From Pogonophryne albipinna (lineage: Eukaryota; Chordata; Actinopteri; Perciformes; Artedidraconidae): a stretch of DNA of 64,000 nt. The stretch lies in assembly GCA_028583405.1 (NCBI GenBank), contig CM053256.1, forward strand, positions 9,760,994 through 9,824,993, written 5' to 3'. Positions 55,620 to 64,000 of this stretch are shown piece after piece. How positions within the stretch are numbered: position 1 is the stretch's first letter; every line of letters begins with the position of its first letter. A program made the translations under genes and the position numbers. Under the pieces are notes generated by a model. The model was not told the DNA's origin and ran no database searches. It was given only the letters and a program-made list of their open reading frames with translations.

Positions 55620-57093
55620 GAAATGCATTGTATTTGTATGTCCTGCAGAGGGAGAGAGTGTTACGATGATATCATCTTATCAGTGAAGTTCAGTTGGTTA
55701 AAGGTGTCTGTCCCTACAGTTCACATACCACAATCAGTTAGTAATACCGAAAGGAAGATGTGATAAGATATGTCCCCCGATGCATCATGTCAAGGTTTTT
55801 GTTGTGGAGAGATAGTGATAATTTACTTTACTCAAATCACCAAATAAAAAATATAGTCTATTGGTCAGTTTTTAAATGAAATAGCAGTAAAGAAATTAAT
55901 AAAATAAAGCTTTCTTACTAGTAAATAGGACCAACTTCCTCAAACAGTATTTTTATCTTATCAAATGCCAACAAATAATTTCCTGTCGCATCGTGTGCCT
56001 GTTTGAAAATGATCAGCAATAACACGTTTCCTTACTACTACAGGGAATTTTATGGTTTACATAATCCACTAGGGGTCCAGGGTTCAGTACAGCATGGTTA
56101 CGGTGACATCTTGCTATTTAATGATTTCTGGATCAATTGCCTTATCAAACTTTCACCAAAGACGGTTTCACCACAATAATTCTAATATTAGCAATAGTAT
56201 TATTTGTACATTTATATATTGTTTTTTGGTCTTAAATTCCACAGAGTATTGTGGGTATTGTCCACAGTAGACGACTATTACATGTATGTATGATCTGTAT
56301 GTGTAATGTGTATTTGTAAAGCGCTTTGAGTCATTGATAAAGCGCTATAATAAATATAAGGATTATTATTATTATTATAGATCATCAATTCCAGGAACCT
56401 ACCTAAAACAAGGCCGTATCCATATAGCTAATCTTTGAAAACTTAATGAATTGAATTCTTTAGACATAAAATAAAGAGTACAAAGTATTGTATGTACACT
56501 GCATATATCATGGCGAGGGGTGTCATACTGTAAACCTCTGGTTGTGACGGTGGCCTGGTGAGTGGTATCCTATTTATTTTTAGTATGTTGGTGTTACCTG
56601 CATCTGTCTTTCACATAAACCTTATGAATATATGAAGAAACTAGGGATGGATGCCTATTTATCATTAAGATCAGTAACTGGTTTCTTGAGGGAGGGAGAT
56701 GGGTTTGTGCTGTATGCATGTTGCGGCTTATTGCTTGTCATGGCTATAATCACATAATCTGACTGTTTATGGCCCCTGTTCATATAAGAAAGCTCCAACA
56801 GCTGAGGCATTACTCTCTGTGCTCCAGCCAATCCTGAAGGGTGCCTGCGTGCCTGCCCAATAAATGAGAAACAGTGTTTGACCAGCTGTGGAAGAAGAGA
56901 AGGCAGAGAGGACGTGGGACACAGAGCGCAGGTCTTCAGATGCTCAGGTGGAAGTTGTGACAGAAATAACTTCTTTTTTTTTAGCATCAGGACTGACTTT
57001 AGCTTCCGGACAGAGAGGCAGCCCAACAGCTGGTGTGTCTAACAGCAGAGACAGAGTTCAGTGTGAGATGAAAAGAAGGATTTAACTCGAACA
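55620..57093. other. IL16-like to aqp10 spacer
   Basis: No gene is recognised. An L2-like tail lies at 56300-56379. The aqp10 promoter and 5'UTR should be within the last few hundred bases. A five-codon upstream ORF (ATG 57068, TAA 57083-57085) precedes the aqp10 start by 8 bases. Confidence 0.5.
56300..56379 (+). repeat. L2-like retroposon 3' tail
   Basis: 'tgtaaagcgctttgagtcat' and 'aaagcgctataataaata' followed by repeated 'att' units is a typical teleost L2 terminus. It is a 5'-truncated copy. Confidence 0.65.
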
Positions 57094-60000
57094 ATGTTGA
57101 ACCGCCGAGTTCTGAGAGTGAGGAATCCTCTGATACGAGAGTGCATGGCTGAGTTCTTGGGAACATTTGTTTTGCTGGTGAGTCTATCAGTTTTTGGAAC
57201 TTTTTTATGGTCTAATTTTTTACATCCACCTAACCCCTTTCAAATATTAAATAAAAGCACACGAAAACAAAAACAGAGATGAATTTATGAATAAATATAT
57301 AAAAAACTCAAAAAATTATGTTTCCTTCTCATTATTCAGCTTCTCTTTCCTTTTCAATGCAATAGGACAACAAAAAATATGATTTATACAACTTAATTTG
57401 AATGACTAATGATACATTTGCAGCATCCTTTTGTCAGTGTATGGTATTTTATATTCTCTCATGTATAAAACAAATTATGAATTGAGCTTAATTGCACAAC
57501 ATATATATATTTCATGTGCTGCTACTAAACTTTTATTATTTTACGATACCATAACATGCTTTAATGTGACCTCAATCTGTCATAGATGTATAAATCAATC
57601 ATGTAAATTGGTGATAGGCCATAAAGTGTAATCAGTGTTTTATGAATACATTAATGCATGTGTGTGTTTCTTCTTCTCTTCTCCAAATCAGATTATTTGT
57701 TGTAATATCATTGAGATAAGAAGTTTATGATACAATAAAAGTAACCACATTTTAACAACAACACTGTTGTTTCTGTGATAACTGATACGTTTGTTTGGCC
57801 TATTGATAATTACCTACAGTTTTTTTATTTAATCATTGATGGATTGTTTCTTGTTTCCTGAAAGTGTAAAATATATCTTTTGATGTAACATTCATTTTTG
57901 GGTTTTTTCTTCATCTTCTGTTAAGCTCTTCGGCTGCTCTGCTGCGGCGCAGGTGAAGACGAGCAGAGAAACTAAAGGTCAGTTCCTGTCAGTCAACATG
58001 GCCTTCTCTGTGGGCGTGATGTCGGCTATGTACCTCACCAAGGGCATCACAGGTAAATCAAATGAATACTTTTCAAATAATGAGATCTTCTAACTAAATA
58101 TACATTTGCAAGATGTATACACAGTCAAATATAGCAGTGTTTAGTTTTCTGCCTTGCACTTCCAAAAGATTAGGGATAGGTCAATTGAGGAAATCCACAA
58201 AGAGTAACTGGAGATTTAACATGGCTTGCAAAAGTCTCCAAAAGTCCCTAAAGTTGGAAACACAGACAGCGCATTCCTTCAAGCCACCCTCCAAACTACT
58301 CCCCTAAAGTGATCATCATAAACCTTAGAAAATTCATAATAATGTAAAGAATGAACATGGCAATTGTTAGTACTCACAGTTATGAATGAATGCACAGGCA
58401 GACTGTGCACAGGTAGGGTAAGGGTTAGCATGCAGTGATTGGATAGATTGTCAGAGCATTTGTTTTCTTGATTTGTGTCAGTATTTCAAAACCACAACAA
58501 CAAATCTAAAACACATTAGACTTTTCCATTTCAGCAGTGATCCACTGATCTGAGCACTCTGTATTTATCACTGTAATATAAAAGAGGCCTTGTCCAGCGT
58601 GTCAAGGTCTTTGCTTTGACTTATGTCTACCAGTTGACACACTTTATGACTACAAGTAATCTACTATTCAATTGCCTTCACTCTTCTTTGTCTGATCCCA
58701 TCCATCTCCTATGTTTCTCTGCAGGAGCTCACCTGAACCCAGCAGTGTCTCTGAGTTTCTGTGTGTTGGGCCAGGTGCCCTGGGGAAGGCTGGTGCCCTA
58801 CTTCCTCTCCCAGCTGTTGGGGGCTTATGTGGCATCAGGACTCGTCTACCTGATCTACTATGGTTCGTCTTTCTGGCACTTCAAAACACTTTATCATTGC
58901 CATATATGGGCTGATAGATAAAGATCTTAAGTCATGACCAGATAAATCAAACAAATGGAGAAGCTCTGTGCACAATCTGTTTTTAACATTAAACTCTCTG
59001 TCTGTTTCAGATGCTATAATGGAGTTTAGTGGAGGAGTATTGACTGTCTATGGCCCAAATGAAACAGCATCTATATTTGCCACATACCCCTCAGAGTACA
59101 TCTCTTTGGGCAGCAGTTTCCTTGACCAGGTCAGTGGGAGAATTTGTGTGGACCTTGTTCATTATTTTAACAGCTGTTCCTTTATTGAACTGTGCATTAC
59201 AGTATTTACACTTTTCATTAGGTAGTTGGCACTGGCATGCTGATGTTGTGCATCCTGAGTTTGGGTGAGAAGAGAAACACCCCGGCCCCCCCGGAGCTGA
59301 TTCCTGCGATAGTGGCAGTGATCGTCCTGGGGATCTCCATGTCAATGTCAGCCAACTGTGGTGGTGCAATAAATCCAGCTCGGGATCTGGGGCCACGCCT
59401 CTTTACACTGACTGCAGGCTGGGGCACTGAGGTCTTCACGTAAGTAAAAGTATACAGCTCCTATATCCAGTACTCAAGTTGTAAAAAGAAATCAGGGGGG
59501 ATGGTGGATTTTATCATATGAGGACATAATTTGTGCTGATAACCCGCCGAGGGTGAGAGACCAACCAGCATAAAGATAATTATTATACTCCTAAAACAAC
59601 ATGCATGTTATGGATGTTCAGATACTCCTTTCATTGCTCTTGACCAAGGCACCTCAGAATTAGAGTCGGTCCCCGGGCTGCCATGGCACTACTAACATTT
59701 AGGGTCAAATGCAGAGGACAATTAGTGCATTAACTTTAATCTAAAGGGGGGGAGGGGATACAAAAATGTGGTTATAATGGAATTATATGGTACAAATCTT
59801 GTAGGTTAACAGTCCCTTATTTATTATTCAGATGGATCAACTGATTATACTAATAATAAAGTCAAAATAGTTTTTAGAATATTGAATTATAGTGTATTTT
59901 TTCAAAAAAGCAGTTACTGGTATACGATCAAAACTGGTATCTAAAGGGTTACATTTGTATCGTAATTAATTAAATCATTATGTAAATTCTTCATGAAAAA

Positions 60001-63000
60001 TGTGAGGAAAAAAATTAGAAAAATATTGATCCGTCATCATTTTATTGCAGTTCAAATACAAATATTTTATGTTAACATTCCCAATGTTACTTTTTTTTAA
60101 CAGGGCATTAAGTGCAAATTGAAATTGTTTACAAAATATGAAAATATATTAAAAGATTATACAGATAATACAAAATAGGACCAATGTTGTCAATGGCTGC
60201 CTACTCCACTCTCCCCCATCTCATAGAAGTTTCCAAAGATTTTCATAATCATGCTTTTTGGTCTCAATTTTTCTGGCTCTTGCTTTCGGATTGTTAGCTA
60301 AGCAATGGCTTTGAAGCCAAGTCTTGACATATACCTCTGGTCTGAACTTGTTCAGTGGAGGGCCAACACTTGATGAAAAGCAAGGCTGACATGCTTTTTA
60401 CCTCTAGGGAGCTTCTAGTTGTGGTTAAAATGTTCATCTGACTAAGACTAAACCCAGGTTCACACTCAGCTGTGGAGATGACCAGAGTGTTCACTGCTTG
60501 AAGGAGGGGTTTCAGCTCTTCTGGTGCTGGTGGTATCATTTCATCAACAGTTTTGAGTCTTACCAGCTAGCTAACACGAGAGAAAAACGTATAACTCCAA
60601 ACTAAGTTGTTATTGCTGCTTATGTCCATAGATTCCACCTTTGGTGACAAAAGTAATGAGTAATGACTAAGATTACTGACTCTTGACTTACCTGAAATGT
60701 TATTTTTAGTATTTTTAAATATGAAGTCCCTCAGATCGCGTTGTCCTCCTGGCCGCTTGGCCATTGTGATGACCGTTACCTGCGCTTCTGGCATCGATCA
60801 AACAGGCGCATCACGGCGCTCTGGCGCCCTCTAAGGCACTCGCATAGTATAGCGTCAGTGACTTGGTAAAAATGTCATTGCATGTGTGCGTGCTCCCTCG
60901 CCCACAGTATTTTACTCAAAATGCGCAAAATTAATGTTGAAATAGCAGTAATACCAGTGCCACGTTCATTGATAAAATTACATAAGGAATGGAAAGGGGG
61001 AATGGCAGTTTTAGAAGGGGGATGATTTTGACCGTTTTTATTTCAGGGGGGATGCCATCCCCCCTCAACTCGAGTACTGCCTATATCTCTCTATCTCTTT
61101 ACAGCTGTACACACACAACTTTCCAAACTGATGACTCTGGAATTCCTATTTCTTATCAATAATTGTATGGCCTTACAGATGAAGCTACACAATTCATTCA
61201 AACAGTTTGAAGGACATTTTAAGAGGTATTTGTCCTTGTCTTAGGTTATCAACAGTTTTCTGCACTATCAATAGAAAATGAGGTGTCAGCTCATTACAAA
61301 ACATCTGACTGGTGTTTGCTTGACAACACAAACATAGGTCTATCAGGGGTGCCCAACCTTTTTTGAACCGAGAGCTACTTTTAAAGTTGCCAGTCTGCCG
61401 AGATCTACCAGTCCAAATAGAGGCGTAGCCATTACTGACAGCCTATACTACCAGGTAAATACCCACTTCTACTTGTATAAAACTGACCTTTGTACGATTA
61501 ATACTCCATAAAATACTGCAGATCCTGTATCTTACCTCTTTCTAATCTACACACATATTTACTGAAGTTACACAACAGTGTTGTTGATACAGAGTTGGAG
61601 TTTATTCACACGTAACACTACAGTGGGTAATGCTTTCAAGAAACATTGAACAGTGCTGCCACATATGACACAGGAAAAAAGAAAAGACTCTGAACCCTTT
61701 CTTTGCCATTAAAATTAGGCTTACTAATAAGACAACTCAGATCTGAAGCTACACAGGAATCTGCTGCCAAAGTGCAATAAAAAAGACAAAATTAATAGAA
61801 TCAAACCCTTTTTTTGTTGCATTTTAGTGGAGTATAAAAAGAAATGCCTTTAAAATAGGTTGCAAGCAACACTAGTTTCTTAACCTGAATTGATGATAGA
61901 CTATAATCAATTTAAGTTTGCATTCTTATACCATTTTGTACAATAACTATAATGAATAAGTTCGAAACAAACTAAAACTTACAGCTGATTAATAACGGTA
62001 TCTAACTTGAGTTTTTATTATATCAAAAACCTGTTGAAATGCTAAGTTATTTTTACTGTCCCCAAAAAGCGCGTCGGCAGCCTCCAGGAAAGCTTCTTTC
62101 ACAACTTCGCTGTCTTTGAAAGACTTCATGTGTTTCGCAAGAACGTGACTGACACGATAAGATGCTATGGTAGCAGCCTTGCTCTTGTTGTTGGGCCTGG
62201 TGAAAATAGACTGTGTGCATTTAGCTGTCCTCTCAGGCCCCTCCCCTTTTGGGAGCGTAGGGCAGAATTAGGAGGGAATTCCGTCTCGTAGCGTTTGTGC
62301 ACTGTTTTGAAATGCCGCTCCTAAATTTCCCTTCTTCGATAAAGCCACGCTCGCATTGCAGATGAGACAGATGGACTTTGAATTGGAATAGATACAAAAA
62401 TAATCATCCTCCCACTCGGAGTGAAAATTATATATTTTGGGCTTTTTTGCTTCTGCCATAATTGCGGTCTTGTGTGTGTGCGGACTGTCACTCCTGTTGA
62501 CACGCACAACGTCAGCGAACTAGTGCCCACTGCCCACCAGCCACGCCCCGACACATGGGGTCTAGCCGGCCAATCACAAAGCTTTGATGCGTTCAAATGC
62601 ATTATTCTGGCACGGGAAGATTATGTTATAGGACATTAACGATAAAACAGAATATTGTTGTTCTATTTTTAGACACATCTCGCGATCAACTGGGAATCTC
62701 CCCGCGATCAACCGGTCGATCGCGATAAACTGGTTGGGCACCCCTGATCATAGGGTTTTCTGTGGCTCCACAGCTGTTCAATAATCCCTTTGCTTGATCT
62801 TGTCTATTTGAAAGCTACATTCATTGATGTTATCCAATAGGGGGCATGTAATACCAGAAAAGTCCAGCATAGTTAGATAGATAGATACTTTATTTATCCC
62901 AAAATTGGGAACATATATTTGTTCCAGCAGCAATGTCAAGCATTTACACGAGTGAAATTTTTTTAAAAGATACAATAACATACAAATATAATAGAAATGA

Positions 63001-63716
63001 ACACTAACATTTGCGGCAAGTATATAAAGTAAGTATTTTAACTGAATACATTTAAAAAAGATAATAATAATAATTAAAAATAAATGTTTTAATTAAAAAT
63101 CAAAACATTTAAAATGACTTTCCTTATGAATAATGTGTTAAGAAATGATTGCAAGGATACACATTCAGCCGATATGATCAAATCAGAGTTGATATTGTGG
63201 CAATCTGACTGGTTTGTTTAAAAAAATCTGTGGTATCTTAGCAAACCAACACTAATTGAAAAATAGCTGCTTTCTAATAATTTACATTCTTCAACAGTAA
63301 GCTGGTCATTTTTTCTGTAACTTTGTTTGGAGCCGAGCAGAGCTGCTTGTTAATGGAAAATAGCTGCTTCTGTTTTAGCAAAAGACTCTTTTAGCGCATT
63401 AACCAATCCCTTTCACATAACAGATTCAGTGTTATTATAAGAACATTGAATAATTCCACTTTAAATAACAAACTCTCATCTGAATCCTTTCTGTCTGCTC
63501 TTCAGGTGTTTCAACTACTGGTTCTGGGTGCCACTGGTGGCCCCACTTGTAGGAGGTGTTTTAGGGACATTCATGTACTTGATCTTCATCCACTGGCACC
63601 TGCCTGACCCCGACCCTCCGGAGAGCCTCACCCCTCTCTCTACCATCAGTGATAAAGTCCTGCAGCCCAGCACAATGTGGGACAACGGAGAGGTGTTAAA
63701 GGCTGCACGTCTCTAA
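57094..63716 (+). CDS. aqp10: Aquaporin-10, aquaglyceroporin (6 exons)
   Basis: This is a six-helix channel for water, glycerol and small neutral solutes in epithelial membranes. Exons: 57094-57177, 57926-58052, 58725-58862, 59011-59129, 59222-59439, 63506-63716. They sum to 897 bases, 298 aa (human 301), all in frame. The N-terminal IRECMAEFLGTFVLL opens helix 1. The first pore motif is GAHLNPAVS (Asn75). The second is NPARDLGPRLF (Asn207), with the Asp after NPAR that marks aquaglyceroporins and widens the pore. ETASIFATYPSEYISL in the extracellular loop matches human AQP10 (ETASIFATYPAPYLSL) more closely than I recall for AQP3, 7 or 9, which supports the name. Asn133 in PNET is a possible glycosylation site. 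The last intron is 4.1 kb and holds two hAT relics, while the exons are intact. Whether this is the fish a or b copy was not decided. Confidence 0.95.
59468..61079 (-). mobile_element. hAT transposon with broken transposase, 8-bp target duplication
   Basis: Ends are 'cagtactcaagttg' at left and its near complement 'caactcgagtactg' at right. Both are flanked by identical CCTATATC (59460-59467 and 61080-61087). 'tcaggggggatgg' occurs inside the left end and is mirrored at the right. Minus-strand transposase pieces follow each other in coding order: an N-terminal part (60794-60567, MAKRPGGQRDLRDFIF) and a C-terminal dimerisation part (60539-60294, VNTLVISTAECEPGFS). The catalytic middle is missing. 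At 1612 bp it is an internally deleted relic in the last aqp10 intron. It also contains a retroposon-like 'aaatgcagaggac' stretch at about 59660-59730. Confidence 0.9.
60294..60794 (-). pseudogene. hAT transposase remnant (N- and C-terminal parts)
   Basis: Two open segments lie in the order expected on the minus strand, with the core catalytic domain absent between them. The C-terminal part keeps the hAT dimerisation signature STAECE, though the usual Arg after it is Pro. It cannot make an active enzyme. Its parent is the element at 59468-61079. Confidence 0.75.
61344..62746 (-). mobile_element. Second hAT relic with 'CAGGGGTGCCCAACC' ends
   Basis: The terminal repeats CAGGGGTGCCCAACC (61344-61358) and GGTTGGGCACCCCTG (62732-62746) are perfect over 15 bases. 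'gagctacttttaaagttgcc' follows at left and 'cgcgatcaaccggtcgatcg' precedes the right end. The 8-bp flanks (aggtctat, atcatagg) do not match, so the target duplication has decayed or the ends moved. The 1403 bp include broken minus-strand transposase. It lies 265 bases from the previous hAT element in the same aqp10 intron. Confidence 0.82.
62060..62507 (-). pseudogene. hAT transposase remnant (BED-like finger and following helix)
   Basis: The minus-strand segment 62507-62268 reads KKPKIYNFHSEWEDDYF and CLICNASVALSKKGNL, the start of a hAT transposase of the group related to the human GTF2IRD2 C-terminus. The metal-binding His residues after GNL are lost. A second segment at about 62213-62060, too short for most gene finders, reads RVSHVLAKHMKSFKDSEVV. 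No catalytic core is seen. Confidence 0.7.
62870..62990 (+). repeat. Retroposon tail beside GATA repeat
   Basis: 'tagatagatagatactttat' then 'ttatcccaaaattgggaac' is the common fish 'tttatygatcccaaattggg' tail, joined to a short GATA run. It lies in the last aqp10 intron. Confidence 0.6.
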
Positions 63717-64000
63717 TGGTTACTGTGATGGTGATGGATATGTCATCATGACATCAAGTTAAAGACAATTATCTGGTTGTGAGTTGGAACAAGCAAATCC
63801 CTGAGTTGAGCCACTTTTAAAATGCACACACCTCTTGTGATCTTCTTCTGGATTACTATAATACCAAAATCTCTTATTTGAATACTGTATGATCAAGAGA
63901 GAGTTTCTCAAACACAGTCTATAGATGTAGAGGCAGCTGCGAGAGATAATGATGATTCTGTTTACATTGATGTCTATATTGTTTATAATATTGATTTTTT
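63717..64000 (+). other. aqp10: aqp10 3' untranslated region (cut by window end)
   Basis: Non-coding sequence follows the TAA at 63714-63716. No AATAAA is visible before the window ends, so the transcript probably continues beyond it. Confidence 0.5.

Noticed and set aside
56888..57085. 65-codon frame ending just before aqp10
   Set aside because: It begins with GTG rather than ATG and stops before the aqp10 start; it is 5'UTR sequence.

Overview
The window is vertebrate nuclear DNA, almost certainly from a ray-finned (teleost) fish. It has split genes with GT/AG introns, long dinucleotide microsatellites, and many short DNA transposons and retroposon tails of kinds common in teleosts. Protein sequences match vertebrate families over their whole length, and gene sizes fit a compact fish genome. 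I see no bacterial, viral or CRISPR-like sequence.

Six protein-coding genes can be assembled exon by exon, all with intact reading frames across every junction. In order they are: she (minus, 7174-1180, SH2 adaptor, 488 aa); cgn, cingulin (plus, 14550-25032, 19 coding exons, 1176 aa); tuft1, tuftelin (plus, 32681-41845, 12 coding exons, 385 aa); the C1orf43/NICE-3 homologue (minus, 46926-43739, 7 exons, 255 aa); an interleukin-16-like gene with two C-terminal PDZ domains (plus, 50818-55207, 6 exons, 1098 aa); and aqp10, an aquaglyceroporin (plus, 57094-63716, 6 exons, 298 aa).

Five of the six (SHE, CGN, TUFT1, C1orf43, AQP10) have human counterparts in 1q21, so this is a rearranged piece of that synteny group. 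The exception is the IL16-like gene. Human IL16 is on 15q, which also carries CGNL1, AQP9 and SHF, the paralogues of three neighbours here. The simplest reading is that this gene is a second IL16 (ohnologue) kept in fish and lost in mammals. It also has a Ser-Thr-Asp motif between its PDZ domains, where human pro-IL-16 is cut by caspase-3. I consider this the most interesting result.

The genes do not form a pathway. CGN acts at tight junctions, SHE in phosphotyrosine signalling, AQP10 in water and glycerol transport, TUFT1 in mineralising and other tissues, and C1orf43 in membranes and phagocytosis.

Introns and spacers hold several well-delimited DNA transposons with 8-bp target duplications of hAT type (28102-28382, 39957-40265, 45700-46575, 59468-61079) and a fifth hAT relic (61344-62746). 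Two of them carry broken transposase fragments. There are also L2-like tails, 'CTTTATT' retroposon tails, a 74-bp near-perfect foldback at 28596-28669, and very long CA/GT tracts, one directly against a cgn splice donor.
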